Shown: piece after piece, positions 8,466-18,565 of the stretch | How the letters are laid out: the number at the start of each line of letters is the position of its first letter | How positions within the stretch are numbered: the stretch's first letter is position 1 | IMG/VR virus record: IMGVR_UViG_3300035703_000282 | Location: 1 to 33,641 of that record | Source of the DNA: a virus | Length of the DNA stretch: 33,641 nucleotides | Direction: 5' to 3' (one strand) | The notes under the pieces: generated by a model | Seen by the model: only the letters and a program-made list of their open reading frames with translations | Told to the model about the DNA's origin: nothing | The model's database searches: none | Made by a program: the position numbers and the translations under genes

Positions 8466-9913
8466 GGGTTAACTTTGGTGAGTGGCTACCGGATCAACCT
8501 GGGGTCGCTGGTGCGCTTGTGGACGCTAAGAACGTCATACCTCAGCAGGTAGGTTATGGGCCATTGTCTACACCTTCTGAGTGGTCAAATGCTGCCTCTG
8601 AGACGCTTAATTCTGTGGTTGCTGCTGCCGCTCCTAGCGAGGCGGTGACTGTTTTTGCTGGCGGTGATACCAAGTTATTCAAGCTAGAGACAAACTTAAA
8701 CCTTACGGATGTCTCTAAGGTTGGCGGCTATACAACACCTTCAGATCAGAAGTGGCGCTTTACCCAGTTTGGTAATCGAGTGATTGCGGCTAATGGCGGT
8801 GACAGACTCCAGGGTTATCTCATGGGTTCGTCTACGCTCTTTGCAGACCTCGGTGCTGCTGCGCCTAAGTCTAGGTATGTAACGACAGTCAGGGACTTTG
8901 TAGTTGCTGGCTTTAATAACGGGTCAACGGTCTACCCTAATCGCGTGGAGTGGTGTGCGTTGGGCGATGAGACTGATTGGACTCCAGCGGCAGCAACGCA
9001 ATCGGACTACCAGGACATACCAGACGGTGGGCATGTCAAGGGCATAACCGGCGGTGAGTTCGGTATTGTGTTTATGGATCGTGCGGTTGTACGGATGTCT
9101 TATGTTGGGAGTCCGCTTGTATTCCAGTTCGACACAATCTCACGAGGGTTAGGGTGCATGGAACCCAACTCGATCATTCAGTACGCAGGGTCTAGCTTCT
9201 TTCTGTCTGACGACGGGTTTTACGTCTGTAACGGGCAGACTGTGCAGTCTATTTCGGTAGAGAAGGTTGATCGTTGGTTCTTTAACACGGTGGATATATC
9301 GCAGTTATCAACGATGTCTACTGCTGTAGATCCACTTAAGAACCTTGTTATCTGGTGTTTTAAGACCGTAGACCAGACGACTGCGCTCTTGATCTACAAC
9401 TTCAACCTTTCTAAGTGGTCTTACGCTGAGGTTAACGTCGATACGATTGCATCTTCAACAGCAATCACAACAACCTCATCATCTGGCCTTACCTTAGAGC
9501 AACTAGACGCATACGGGAGTATTGATACGCTTCCTGCAAGCCTAGACTCATTCGGTTATACGGTGACATCGAATCTATTGACAGGGACGCTAGGCACGAA
9601 AATCGTGGCTTTCTCTGGGTCTGCTCTGACTGCAAACATTGTTACTCCAGACCTATCCCTAAACGACATGCCTTCAGTGATGACGCTGATTCGGCCTGTC
9701 ATTGACGGTGGTTCTTGCTCGGTACAAGTGAACTCTCGCAGAAGGCTGAACCAACAAACAGACTTTACGGGCTCGACTTACTCCAGCAACACCGATAACC
9801 GCATCGGGTTACGCTCGGCAGGAACTTATCATCGAGTGAAAACAATCCCTACTGGGGTCTGGTCGTCTGCGGTAGGTTTAGACGTAACTATTATTCCGCA
9901 GGGGATGCGATGA
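8462..9913 (+). CDS. Tail nozzle / DNA-stabilisation-type protein
   Basis: A 483-residue beta-rich protein. Repeated strand patterns (AVTVFAGGDTKLFKLE, KWRFTQFGNRVIAANGG, FVVAGFNNG, GIVFMDRAVVRMSY, SFFLSDDGFYVCNG) give the look of a beta-propeller. That fits the hub or nozzle proteins of short-tailed phages (P22 gp10, T7 gp12 role). It sits directly after the adaptor with stop/start overlap. No signal peptide or membrane segment is present. The role is inferred from pattern and order; no catalytic motif is visible. Confidence 0.72.
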   Translation: MRVNFGEWLPDQPGVAGALVDAKNVIPQQVGYGPLSTPSEWSNAASETLNSVVAAAAPSEAVTVFAGGDTKLFKLETNLNLTDVSKVGGYTTPSDQKWRFTQFGNRVIAANGGDRLQGYLMGSSTLFADLGAAAPKSRYVTTVRDFVVAGFNNGSTVYPNRVEWCALGDETDWTPAAATQSDYQDIPDGGHVKGITGGEFGIVFMDRAVVRMSYVGSPLVFQFDTISRGLGCMEPNSIIQYAGSSFFLSDDGFYVCNGQTVQSISVEKVDRWFFNTVDISQLSTMSTAVDPLKNLVIWCFKTVDQTTALLIYNFNLSKWSYAEVNVDTIASSTAITTTSSSGLTLEQLDAYGSIDTLPASLDSFGYTVTSNLLTGTLGTKIVAFSGSALTANIVTPDLSLNDMPSVMTLIRPVIDGGSCSVQVNSRRRLNQQTDFTGSTYSSNTDNRIGLRSAGTYHRVKTIPTGVWSSAVGLDVTIIPQGMR

Positions 9914-10686
9914 TCTTCCGGACGCTACCTCCTTTTGGTGGCGACCAACGAGCCGTTGCTGAGATTGTCCGTGGCATCATGGACGGCAAGACGAATAACA
10001 CCGGAACGGTAACGCTCAACACAGGAAACGCCACCACAACCACGATTACAGACGCTAGGATAGGGGTAGAGAGCAAGATTATTCTTATCCCTTACTCTGC
10101 CAATGCTTATGTAAGCGGATTGCCTTTCGGCTCGTTTTATGACGTTAACGACCAAACGGCTGCGAGCACGACTGCATCGTATGCGGTTACGTTTTCAAAC
10201 ACTGACTTAAGCAACAACGTTTATCTTTCCAACTCCAGTCGAATCAATGTCAGGGCGGCAGGGAAGTACAACCTTCAGTTTTCTGTGCAGTTTGCAAACG
10301 CTGATACACAGATCCAGGACGCTGACCTATGGTTGAGAAAAAACGGTACAGATCTAGCAAACTCTAATTCGCAGTTCTCGATTCCTAATTCTCACGGTGG
10401 CACAGACGGGCATTTGATCGCAGCGTTGAATCTTTTTGTTGATCTTGCGGCTAATGACTACGTTGAGCTTATCTGGGGAGCAACAAGCACTCAGGTTAGG
10501 CTTGAATACATAGGGCCACAGTCAAGCCCGACAAGACCGGCTACGCCTTCAGTTATTCTGACTATGCAGCACATATCAGATGGCCCTCTTATTTACGTTT
10601 CTAGCGTGACGAATGGCAGCGCAACGATTACGCATTACCCAAACTCGACATCAAACATGACCTACGGGTATGTGGTGGTTGGATGA
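9910..10686 (+). CDS. Virion protein with C1q/TNF-like beta-sandwich inserted in a small phage core
   Basis: A 258-residue protein with two apparent layers. The N-terminal 60 residues (FGGDQRAVAEIVRGIMDGK, then TLNTGNATTTTITDARI) and the last 35 (NGSATITHYPNSTSNMTYGY) together resemble a small phage protein, usually about 100 residues, often found among tail genes. Between them, roughly residues 80-215, lies a segment that looks like a C1q/TNF-type jelly roll: NVRAAGKYNLQFSVQFAN, DLWLRKNGTDLANS, LNLFVDLAANDYVELIW and a final VILTMQHI. Such domains often form trimers on virion surfaces. It is coupled by ATGA to both neighbours. Probably a surface or decoration protein. The insertion reading is an inference from remembered family patterns. 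Confidence 0.6.
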   Translation: MIFRTLPPFGGDQRAVAEIVRGIMDGKTNNTGTVTLNTGNATTTTITDARIGVESKIILIPYSANAYVSGLPFGSFYDVNDQTAASTTASYAVTFSNTDLSNNVYLSNSSRINVRAAGKYNLQFSVQFANADTQIQDADLWLRKNGTDLANSNSQFSIPNSHGGTDGHLIAALNLFVDLAANDYVELIWGATSTQVRLEYIGPQSSPTRPATPSVILTMQHISDGPLIYVSSVTNGSATITHYPNSTSNMTYGYVVVG

Positions 10687-11069
10687 ATGCAAGATACATC
10701 AAACCCGAAGAACTTAGGAAGATTTGGCCGTTCGTTAGGGCAGGACTGGAGGTCATTCTCAAGAAAAGTCCGGAGCAGTGGATACCGGAGGACATTTACG
10801 CAGACTGTTTTGCGGGACGATCACTTCTTTGGATGTACTTTGAGGACAGTTATCCTTGCGGGTTTGTTGTTCTTCAGCCTATCGGCGATAATTTGCATAT
10901 TTGGTGCGCTTATGGCAAGGGGGATTTTGATGCAGGCATGGATCATGTTCTCGTTCTTGCGAGAGAAGGTGGCGCAAGGACTATCAGCTTTGATTCGTGG
11001 CGTAAAGGCTGGGATCGCAAAGCTAAAGCGTTAGGTTTTCGGCCCCGTAAGTGGGTAAGAGAGGTTTGA
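10683..11069 (+). CDS. GNAT-like internal virion protein
   Basis: A 128-residue protein resembling the acetyltransferase-fold proteins found next to ejection protein genes in podoviruses (T7 gp13-like position). Signs are YIKPEELRKIWPFVRAGLEV at the N-terminus, a substrate-lid-like segment WIPEDIYADCFAGRSLLWM and a final KGWDRKAKALGFRPRKWVRE. The classic acetyl-CoA loop is not clearly present, so enzymatic activity is doubtful. Start overlaps the previous stop (ATGA). Confidence 0.68.
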   Translation: MNARYIKPEELRKIWPFVRAGLEVILKKSPEQWIPEDIYADCFAGRSLLWMYFEDSYPCGFVVLQPIGDNLHIWCAYGKGDFDAGMDHVLVLAREGGARTISFDSWRKGWDRKAKALGFRPRKWVREV

Positions 11070-11070
11070 T

Positions 11071-11964
11071 ATGGCTGGTGGCTCAACAAACACGGTGACG
11101 AGGACGGAATTAGACCCGTCTCAAGCCCCTTATGTCCAATATGGTCTATCCGAGGCGCAACGTCTCTACGCTACTGGAGGCCCGCAAGCCTACACAGGCC
11201 AAACCTATGTTGGCCCATCCCAACAGACGCAGGCCGCGCTTTCTGCCATGCAGACAAGGGCTATGCAAGGCAATCCACTTGTGCCTTTAGCGCAACAACA
11301 GCTAGCAAGTCAGATCGGTGGCAGTCAGGCGGAGACACTTCAGAGTCAATTTAACCCTGTCTTGCAAAACACGTTAAGCGGTAGCTTCCTTGGGCCTAAC
11401 CCTTACCTGACACAAGCGTTACAACCTGGGTTTAACCAAGCTACACAGTCTTATCAAGACGCTATCAACCAGATGCGGTCTAAGGCTTCTGCTTCTGGCC
11501 GGTATGGGACGAACGAAGCCCTTATGAGCCAGGAAGCAAGGGCTCAGGGTGCGTTAGCAAATGCGTTAACCAGTCAGGCAGGACAGCTTGCTTATCAGAA
11601 CTACGGAGACGAGCGAGCAAGACAGATGTCTGCGCTTGGTCTAGGTGCGAATCTCTACGAACAGGAGCGAGCAAGACAACAGGCTGCGATTGGTGCTGCT
11701 CCTGGCATGGCCGCACAGGACTACACGGATATTGCACAACTCGCACAAGTTGGTCAGACAGCAGAGCAGTACCAACAAGCGGCACTTGCAGACGCGATCC
11801 AGAAGTTCAACTACCAACAACAACAACCTTACGCGAACCTACAGTCGTTTCTGTCGAGTGCTTATGGATCGCCTGCTGGTATGCAGACTATCCAACCCAC
11901 CTACTCTAATCCGCTAGCTGGCGTTCTTGGCGCGGCATTGGCAGGAAAGGCGTTGTTAGCATGA
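11071..11964 (+). CDS. Putative DNA-ejection (internal virion) protein
   Basis: A 297-residue Gln/Ala-rich protein. The start GGSTNTVTRTELDPSQAPYV and the following GLSEAQRLY resemble phage proteins that begin with a short Tyr-containing segment and continue as long amphipathic helices. The repeated A/Q pattern and SKASASGRYGTNEALMSQEA suggest a helical bundle. The C-terminus ends with a hydrophobic Ala/Leu/Gly segment (LAGVLGAALAGKALLA) that could touch membranes. It is followed with overlap by three more proteins of the same character. The role as an ejection protein is inferred from order and composition. Confidence 0.6.
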   Translation: MAGGSTNTVTRTELDPSQAPYVQYGLSEAQRLYATGGPQAYTGQTYVGPSQQTQAALSAMQTRAMQGNPLVPLAQQQLASQIGGSQAETLQSQFNPVLQNTLSGSFLGPNPYLTQALQPGFNQATQSYQDAINQMRSKASASGRYGTNEALMSQEARAQGALANALTSQAGQLAYQNYGDERARQMSALGLGANLYEQERARQQAAIGAAPGMAAQDYTDIAQLAQVGQTAEQYQQAALADAIQKFNYQQQQPYANLQSFLSSAYGSPAGMQTIQPTYSNPLAGVLGAALAGKALLA

Positions 11965-12464
11965 GCGGTGCGGAGCCAATTATTGCCGCTGAGGTTATTG
12001 GTTCTGCTGCGGCGGCAGAGGGCGCTGCTGCGGCTGCGGCTGCTGCAACTGCTGCTGAGGCGGCGGCTGCTGCTAGTGCGGCACAAACAGCGGCAACAGC
12101 AACGGGAGCGGCAAATCCGTTCTTATCTGCTGCCTATGGCTCCTTGCCTGGTATGACTGCCGGATCTCAACAGGCCGCGATGTTAGCTGCACAGACGGGA
12201 GAGTTTGGCCTTCCTGGTCTGATGTCTACAGGCGGTTCTGCAACGTACTCAGGTGCGGGCGGTCCACTTGCTAAGGCTTTGTTTTCTTCTGGTACGCCTA
12301 CGGCATCGAGAATGGGCCTGCAAGGGGTAAGTATGTTGCAACAGTCTCAGCCAAGACCTATGGGGCAGGCTCCAGGCATAAAGAGAGGTCAGGCTTTGCA
12401 GGCTCCAGATATTGCATCGTATTTACCTCAACCTATCCAACGCAAACGCTTATCGTTGCTATGA
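11961..12464 (+). CDS. Ala-rich putative ejection-associated protein
   Basis: A 167-residue protein whose residues 8-50 are almost entirely Ala with Glu, Thr and Ser (AAAAEGAAAAAAAATAAEAA). The segment could be a long helix or a membrane-interacting one. The rest is Gly/Ser/Gln-rich with no known domain, ending in a basic tail (QPIQRKRLSLL). Start overlaps the previous stop (ATGA). Placed between two larger ejection-type proteins, it is probably part of the same complex. Function unproven. Confidence 0.55.
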   Translation: MSGAEPIIAAEVIGSAAAAEGAAAAAAAATAAEAAAAASAAQTAATATGAANPFLSAAYGSLPGMTAGSQQAAMLAAQTGEFGLPGLMSTGGSATYSGAGGPLAKALFSSGTPTASRMGLQGVSMLQQSQPRPMGQAPGIKRGQALQAPDIASYLPQPIQRKRLSLL

Positions 12465-12468
12465 GGGC

Positions 12469-13884
12469 ATGATGGACGAGTATTTACAAAGATTGTTTGG
12501 TTCAGGACCGTCCTACATGGGGCAACTCATGGGAGCGGATGAGGCTGAGAGGTTACGCAGAGAGGCGCAAAACCAAGGCTTGTTGGGTGCTGGTATCGGG
12601 CTTCTCATGGCTTCTGGACCGTCCGCACAAAGACAGAACATAGGCCAGATCATCGGGCAGGGTCTTATGACAGGCCAGCAGGCCTATCGCGGTGCTGTGC
12701 AGCAAGCGGTGCAGGATAAGATGACTGCGCTACAGCTTGGCGAGATGGCGAAGAAACAAAGAGCTGAACAAGCATTACCTGGCCTTATTCAGGGCGCTAT
12801 GGTCGCTCCTCAAAGAGAGTTGACGGATCTTGAGCGGATGGAAATGAGAACTCCTTCTGTTGCTACGGGTCCAGCTCGATTTGATCCTCAACAGTTTTTG
12901 CAAAGAGCAACTGCTGCCGGTGTGTCACCAACGGTTGCTATTCCGCTAGGCCAACAGATTCAATCATTTACTAAACCGCAAACAAAGGTTTATAAGCCTG
13001 GCGATGTAATCATGGACGAAGTAACTGGGCAGGTGCTGCATACCGTCCCAGAAAAGTCTGAGATGGGCTATATGTCAACAGACCAGGGTATTTTTGCTTA
13101 TGACAAAAATGCAAAAACACCATCTTTAGTAAAGGTCATGGATGCTGGCGGGAAGTTCACTGGCGAAGCAGCGAATTATGCTTTAAGCGAATACGGAACC
13201 GCTGATGCCTCAAAACTAAGTCCAACGCAAAGGCAAGACGTTTGGAAAAGCGGTACTTTAGAATCTAAAAAAGCCAGTGCTTCATCAACAAAAGTTGTTT
13301 TGCCTGGAGAAAAATCAACAAGCAAAGCCTTGGAAAAGTTTGGCGAGCAATATCCAGAACGACTTGCCCAGGCCGTTACCGCCGACCAAACAAACCAGCG
13401 TCTTGCGTCAATTATTGAAAACAAAAACCAAAAGATGTACACGGGACTGCTTGCTCCTGGTCAAGTTGCTGCGGCCCAGTTCTTGCAATCGTTTGGCGTG
13501 CAAGTTGATGCAGAAAAGCTAGCCAACACAAGAACATCGCAAGCGACTGCCAACCAGCTTGTACTTGACTTTATGGGCGCTATGGGCGGTGCTAAAGGGT
13601 TCTCCAAAGAAGAGTCGGCAATTCTTTATGACTCATTCCCCAAGATCATTGATGACCCGAATAGCCGAGCAAGAATTGCTGAGATGCTTATCAAGCGAAA
13701 CAATCAGGTCATTGATGACTTCAATAGCATTAGATCGTCGCTGGAAGAATATGAGGGCGGCAGAGCGCTTCCTGGAAGAAAAATATCTCCGTTTGATTTG
13801 TCGGCAATTAAACCGGAGCCGCAACAAGAAAAGAAAAAGCCGAGCACCTTGCCTCCAGGCGTAAGAGTTATTAGGGAACGCTAA
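12469..13884 (+). CDS. Putative ejection / internal virion protein
   Basis: About 471 residues. The N-terminus has MDEYLQRLFGSGPSYMGQLM, then a hydrophobic glycine-rich stretch (GLLGAGIGLLMASG), then helical Gln-rich sequence. An in-frame ATG at 12412 would overlap the previous gene by 53 bases. The tandem ATGs at 12469 and 12472 lie just after a TGAGGG ribosome site and fit better. From about base 13040 to 13800 the DNA is visibly richer in A and T, with more AAA/CAA-type codons than either flank, which hints at recombination. The stop overlaps the next start (TAATG). No enzymatic motif seen. Confidence 0.58.
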   Translation: MMDEYLQRLFGSGPSYMGQLMGADEAERLRREAQNQGLLGAGIGLLMASGPSAQRQNIGQIIGQGLMTGQQAYRGAVQQAVQDKMTALQLGEMAKKQRAEQALPGLIQGAMVAPQRELTDLERMEMRTPSVATGPARFDPQQFLQRATAAGVSPTVAIPLGQQIQSFTKPQTKVYKPGDVIMDEVTGQVLHTVPEKSEMGYMSTDQGIFAYDKNAKTPSLVKVMDAGGKFTGEAANYALSEYGTADASKLSPTQRQDVWKSGTLESKKASASSTKVVLPGEKSTSKALEKFGEQYPERLAQAVTADQTNQRLASIIENKNQKMYTGLLAPGQVAAAQFLQSFGVQVDAEKLANTRTSQATANQLVLDFMGAMGGAKGFSKEESAILYDSFPKIIDDPNSRARIAEMLIKRNNQVIDDFNSIRSSLEEYEGGRALPGRKISPFDLSAIKPEPQQEKKKPSTLPPGVRVIRER

Positions 13885-15788
13885 TGAAAACCTACAGCGT
13901 CGAGATTCCAGGCCAAGGTCGGTTTCGCGTAGAGTCCGAGCAAGAACTTACGGACGAGCAAGCGTATCAGGCGGCACTAATGCAGGCTCAAAAGGAGCCT
14001 CCTACGCAAAGACTTCGTACTGCCGCCCAAGGTTTTACGATGGGAGCATCTGACGAGGCTGAGGCCGCGATTGTTTCTCGATGGACGGGAAGGCCGTACG
14101 ACGAGGTTCTTAGCGAGATCCGTACAAAGATCAAGGCTTACCAGCAAGCACAGCCCGTTGAATCAACTGGTGCTGAATTGATGGGTGCGGCGGGTATGGG
14201 TTTATTAACCGCTCCGCTTACTGGCGGCGCATCTATTCCAATGACGTTAGGACGCGCTGCTGCGCTCAGTGGAGCGCAAGGTGGTATAACTGGATTTGCG
14301 TCTGCTGAGGGTGGTATGCAAGAGCGTGGCGCTGGTGCGGTTACCGGAGCGGTTACAGGCGCTGCGCTAGGTCCGATTGCTCAGAAGGGCATGGAGGCTC
14401 TTGGGTTTACTGCCGACAAGGTTGTTGATTGGGCGAGGCGCAACATAGGCGGTCGAGGAAGTAAGGCTGTCGAAACGGAAATCCAAAGGCTCGCAAGCAC
14501 TAGCGGCATGACAACAGATGAGATCGTTGATCGTATCGCTAAGGGCGAAATCATGGCAGAAAACGAGACGCTGAGAACAGCGGTTCGTGCGCTGTACTCA
14601 CAGGGTGGCTCTGCTTCCAATATTCTTAGAGAAGCATTAACGGTCCGACCTGAAGCGTTTAGAAAGTCTGCTCAAAGCATGATGCAGGCAGGATTAACGC
14701 CTGGCGTTAATAAGAGCGTGCTTCGCTCCATGAAGATGACTGATGACGCTGCAAGAGCAGCAGAGCGCCAGGCATACAAACAAGCCTTTGAACAAGGCGG
14801 GATCATATCTCCTGAGTTAACACTAGCCTTTGGCGATGCAATCAAAAAAGTTCCCAATGTAGTTGAAAACATCAACCGCAATTACCGAGCAGAAACAGGT
14901 AAGAAAAACTTTTTTGAAGTTGTTGATGGCAATGTGAAGTTTGATAAAGGCGCAACACTTGAAGATTTTGAGATTGCAAGAAGGGCTTTGCGCGACGAGG
15001 CAGATCAAGCCTATCGAGCAGGGCAGGGGTCTTATGGAGAGATCCTTAAAAACCTTGAGTTAAACATCAAAACGGCACTGGATGCAGCGTCTCAACCATT
15101 AGCCAAGGCCAGGGCAGGTGCTGCTGCATTGCGTCAAGCAAGAGACGCTTTTGGTGAGGGCAGGAAAGCTCTTACGAAAAGTGCAGACCAGGTTGATTTG
15201 GAAGTTCAGGGACTAAACGCACAGCAATTGCAAGCATATCGCTCTGGCGTTATGGACTCATTTCGCAACAAGTTCACAACTGGGCAGCGCAAGTCTTTAA
15301 TGACAACGCTTGCAGACCCTGAGAGCAAAGAAGCAAAGATCTTAAGGTCTGTGTACCCTCAAGATTCGCTTTCCGACTTGATGAAGAAAATTGATCTTGC
15401 GTCTCAATCTCAAAAAACAGCCACTTCGGTTCTTGGTGGATCTCAAACTGCTCCTAGCCTGTTACAGGCTCAAAAAGTTGGTTCTAACGTTTCTGCTCAG
15501 GAGATGGTTTCGGCTATGAGCGGAGATCCCTTCGCTTTATTGAACGTAACCCGTAAAATCCTGAGTAGCAAAACTCAAAATCTTTCCGAGCCTGATCGTG
15601 AGCGTGTTGCAAAGATTTTGGTTGAAACAGACCCAACTCTTGTTAGAAGGGCGTTACAGGACGATAGCGTGATGGCAGATTTACAGCGTAGGGTCGGTCA
15701 AATTATGGGCGGCACTGCGGTAGGCGCAAGAAGCGCAGGGGCGTATGGCGCTGGGGCTTATTTAACCCCATCGTTGCTAGCGGAGTAA
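13884..15788 (+). CDS. Large putative DNA-ejection protein
   Basis: A 634-residue protein. The opening [18 protein letters not shown] followed by a helix resembles the short N-terminal domain common in phage ejection proteins. Residues about 95-160 are Gly/Ala/Leu-rich and hydrophobic ([38 protein letters not shown]), a plausible membrane-inserting segment. Residues 200-600 are charged helices ([20 protein letters not shown]). This matches the general layout of ejection proteins that build a channel across the cell envelope after ejection. It is the last and largest of the set, directly before the tail fibre. Confidence 0.62.
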   Translation: MKTYSVEIPGQGRFRVESEQELTDEQAYQAALMQAQKEPPTQRLRTAAQGFTMGASDEAEAAIVSRWTGRPYDEVLSEIRTKIKAYQQAQPVESTGAELMGAAGMGLLTAPLTGGASIPMTLGRAAALSGAQGGITGFASAEGGMQERGAGAVTGAVTGAALGPIAQKGMEALGFTADKVVDWARRNIGGRGSKAVETEIQRLASTSGMTTDEIVDRIAKGEIMAENETLRTAVRALYSQGGSASNILREALTVRPEAFRKSAQSMMQAGLTPGVNKSVLRSMKMTDDAARAAERQAYKQAFEQGGIISPELTLAFGDAIKKVPNVVENINRNYRAETGKKNFFEVVDGNVKFDKGATLEDFEIARRALRDEADQAYRAGQGSYGEILKNLELNIKTALDAASQPLAKARAGAAALRQARDAFGEGRKALTKSADQVDLEVQGLNAQQLQAYRSGVMDSFRNKFTTGQRKSLMTTLADPESKEAKILRSVYPQDSLSDLMKKIDLASQSQKTATSVLGGSQTAPSLLQAQKVGSNVSAQEMVSAMSGDPFALLNVTRKILSSKTQNLSEPDRERVAKILVETDPTLVRRALQDDSVMADLQRRVGQIMGGTAVGARSAGAYGAGAYLTPSLLAE

Positions 15789-15790
15789 TC

Positions 15791-18562
15791 ATGGCAAAGA
15801 CAAAGATCTCTGAGTTTTCCTCAACTCCAGGCAATAACACCGACATAGACGGTATAGACATTGCCGAGGGTTGTGCGCCTAGTAATATCAACAATGCTAT
15901 ACGGGAGTTGATGAGTCAGCTTAAGAACCAGCAGGCAGGGCTCGATGGCGATACGTTTACAACAAACGATGTACTTACGGTTTCTGGCGTTACGGCTAAC
16001 GCTGCTCGTATTCGACTAGGTGAAGATGCGGACAACGGTTCTAATTACACCGAATTACGTTCTGCTGCTTCTTTAGCTTCTAACGTAACCTTCGTTCTTC
16101 CCTCTGCTGATGGTGCTGCTAACACGGTCTTGAGCACAGACGGGTCAGGTAACCTGTCTTTTGGTGCTGTCACGGGCACTGGTGATGTTGTGAGAGCAAC
16201 CTCTCCGACGCTAGTCACGCCTAACCTTGGCACACCAACATCCCTGACTCTTACGAATGCAACAGGACTCCCTATTGTTGCAGGCACGACAGGAAACCTA
16301 ACCGTAGCACGAGGCGGTACGGGTGCAGCAACAGCAGCAGACGCAAGGACTAACTTAGGGGTTACTGAGACAGGCCAGGATACAACCTACGCCTTTAGGT
16401 CTAACAACCTTTCTGATCTTTCTTCTGCCTCGTCTGCTCGCACAAACCTCGGTTTAGGAACAATTGCAACACAAGCAGCATCGAGTGTTTCTATTACAGG
16501 TGGTTCGATTACAGGGATTACCGATCTAGCGGTTGCTGACGGTGGTACTGGCGCATCGAATGCGACAGACGCAAGAACCAACTTAGGTGTTACGGCCACA
16601 GGTCAAGACACAACTTACGCTTACCGCGCAAATAACCTCTCTGACTTATCTTCTGCGTCAACAGCCAGAACGAACCTTGGTCTTGGAGACATGGCTACGC
16701 AAGCCTCTAATTCGGTCTCCATCTCTGGAGGCTCGATAACGGGCATTACAGACCTTGCTGTAGCAGATGGTGGTACAGGTGCATCTAACATCACTGACGC
16801 TCGTACGAACCTCGGAGTGCCTTCCACAACGGGTTCTGGTGCTACAGGAACCTGGAATATCGACATCCTTGGTTCTGCTAACAGTGCAACTACAGCGACC
16901 TCAGCGACAACCGCGACAAACCTATCCGGTGGCGCTGCTAATCGTCTAGCTGTACAGACTGCTGCTAACACGACAGGCTTTGTAACCGCGCCTTCTAGCT
17001 CAGGGACATACCTTTCTTGGAATGGGACTGCTTTAACCTGGGCGACTCCAGCGGGAACGGGTGACGTTGTAGGCCCATCCTCTGCAACTGCAAACCAGAT
17101 CGCATTGTTCGATGGAACGACAGGTAAGTTAGTTAAAGCAGCCTCCACAACGGGCGTATTGAAGGCTGTAAGCGGTGTTATCTATGCGGCAACTTCAGGC
17201 ACAGACTATGCCCCTGCAACGTCAGGAACGGGCATTCTTAAGGGTGATGGGGCAGGAGCGTTTGCTACCGCATCATCTGGTATTGACTATGCTCCTGCAA
17301 CAAGCGGAACAGCGATCCTCAAGGGTAATAACGCAGGTGGCTTTGCCAATGCGGTGTCGGGTACAGATTATGTTCCGATCAACGGAACTGGCGCGACAGG
17401 AACATGGTCGATCTCGATCTCAGGTGTAGCCAATAGCGCGACCAGCGCAACAAGCGCGACAACCGCAACCAATCTCGCAAGCGGCGGAACAAACCAGATC
17501 CCTTACCAGACAGGATCGGGAACGACGAGTTTCATTGCAGGCCCAACAGTAAGTTCGACTTACCTCTCGTGGAATGGATCAGGCTTTGTTTGGGCTGCTG
17601 CAAGCGGCGGTGGTGGGACGACAACCAATGCGGCAACCTTCAATAATTCAGGTTCTGGGGACTCTTCTGGGATCACTTTTGACGGGTCTGCTGCCAGGAC
17701 AATTAGCTACAACACGTTAGGGGCAGCTCCTGCTACAACGGGTGTGAGTCATCAACTGTTAGCAAGTAACGGCACTGGTGGCTTTATTAACCTGACAACG
17801 GGAACGGGTGTTGTCACTGCTCTAGGTAACCAAACAAACACCTCTAGTGGGATGGTGACGCAATCAAGCACTTTGCTCACTAACGCAATCCTTGTTGGCG
17901 GTGGTTCTGGAGTAGGTATTAGTTCGGCCACGACGGGAACTGGTGTCGTTACTGCGCTAGGTGTCAACGTAGGATCGTCGGGTGCTTTTGTTGTTAACGG
18001 TGGTGCTCTAGGGACACCTTCTTCTGGGACGCTAACTAACGCAACGGGGCTTCCGCTATCAACGGGTGTAACTGGAAACCTTCCTGTCTCTAACCTCAAC
18101 TCAGGAACCGGTGCATCTTCATCGACTTTCTGGAGGGGCGATGGAACGTGGGCTACGCCTGCGGGTGGTGGTGGAACAACCACTAACGCGCTAACCCTTA
18201 ACAACTCTGGGTCTGGAGCCGCATCGGGAACCACGTTTGATGGGTCAACAGCAGTCACGTTGTCCTACAACACGATTGGCGCTGCTGCTGCTCCTACGGG
18301 TACAAGTGCTGAGTTATTGGCAAATAATGGCACAGGTGGATTCAGTAACGTAACGGTAGGGTCTGGGTTAAGTCTGTCAGCCGGAACCTTGTCTGCGACA
18401 GGTGGTGGAGCAGGCGGGCCTATCTTAGAATCGCAGATACTTATTTCTTCTAACGTGACATTAACGAGCAATACAAACGGTTTGTCGGTCAGTCCGGTGA
18501 CTGTTGCGGCGGGGTATGCTGTAACGGTTCCAGATGGTCAATCTTGGATGGTCTTAGGATAA
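15791..18562 (+). CDS. Tail fibre protein, long repeat-rich
   Basis: Receptor-binding fibre of 923 residues. Residues 4-45 ([20 protein letters not shown], then [17 protein letters not shown]) are the conserved N-terminal attachment segment of many podovirus fibres. The shaft is repetitive and rich in Gly, Thr, Ser, Asn and Ala. It has three VARGGTG/VADGGTG...ARTNLGV copies spaced about 76 residues apart near residues 172, 248 and 324, further [15 protein letters not shown] motifs, and NNSGSG...FDG copies. The C-terminal portion ([19 protein letters not shown]) is short and may be the tip or a trimerisation piece. No intramolecular chaperone domain is visible. The ribosome site GGAG precedes the ATG by six bases. 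Confidence 0.85.
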   Translation: MAKTKISEFSSTPGNNTDIDGIDIAEGCAPSNINNAIRELMSQLKNQQAGLDGDTFTTNDVLTVSGVTANAARIRLGEDADNGSNYTELRSAASLASNVTFVLPSADGAANTVLSTDGSGNLSFGAVTGTGDVVRATSPTLVTPNLGTPTSLTLTNATGLPIVAGTTGNLTVARGGTGAATAADARTNLGVTETGQDTTYAFRSNNLSDLSSASSARTNLGLGTIATQAASSVSITGGSITGITDLAVADGGTGASNATDARTNLGVTATGQDTTYAYRANNLSDLSSASTARTNLGLGDMATQASNSVSISGGSITGITDLAVADGGTGASNITDARTNLGVPSTTGSGATGTWNIDILGSANSATTATSATTATNLSGGAANRLAVQTAANTTGFVTAPSSSGTYLSWNGTALTWATPAGTGDVVGPSSATANQIALFDGTTGKLVKAASTTGVLKAVSGVIYAATSGTDYAPATSGTGILKGDGAGAFATASSGIDYAPATSGTAILKGNNAGGFANAVSGTDYVPINGTGATGTWSISISGVANSATSATSATTATNLASGGTNQIPYQTGSGTTSFIAGPTVSSTYLSWNGSGFVWAAASGGGGTTTNAATFNNSGSGDSSGITFDGSAARTISYNTLGAAPATTGVSHQLLASNGTGGFINLTTGTGVVTALGNQTNTSSGMVTQSSTLLTNAILVGGGSGVGISSATTGTGVVTALGVNVGSSGAFVVNGGALGTPSSGTLTNATGLPLSTGVTGNLPVSNLNSGTGASSSTFWRGDGTWATPAGGGGTTTNALTLNNSGSGAASGTTFDGSTAVTLSYNTIGAAAAPTGTSAELLANNGTGGFSNVTVGSGLSLSAGTLSATGGGAGGPILESQILISSNVTLTSNTNGLSVSPVTVAAGYAVTVPDGQSWMVLG
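16306..16830 (+). repeat. Three imperfect ~228-base repeats in the fibre shaft
   Basis: Copies start near 16306, 16532 and 16760. Each encodes a V-A-(R/D)-GGTGA segment followed by DARTNLGV. The first two continue with TTYA(F/Y)R(S/A)[10 protein letters not shown] and ARTNLGLG before the next unit. The copies differ at many third codon positions, so the duplication is not recent. Confidence 0.8.
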
Positions 18563-18565
18563 GCT

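Noticed and set aside
16621-17148. Long minus-strand frames opposite the tail fibre (also 17752-18258 and 18583-19182)
   Set aside because: Low-complexity Val/Pro/Ala sequence mirroring the Thr/Gly/Asn-rich fibre codons; antisense shadows without start signals.
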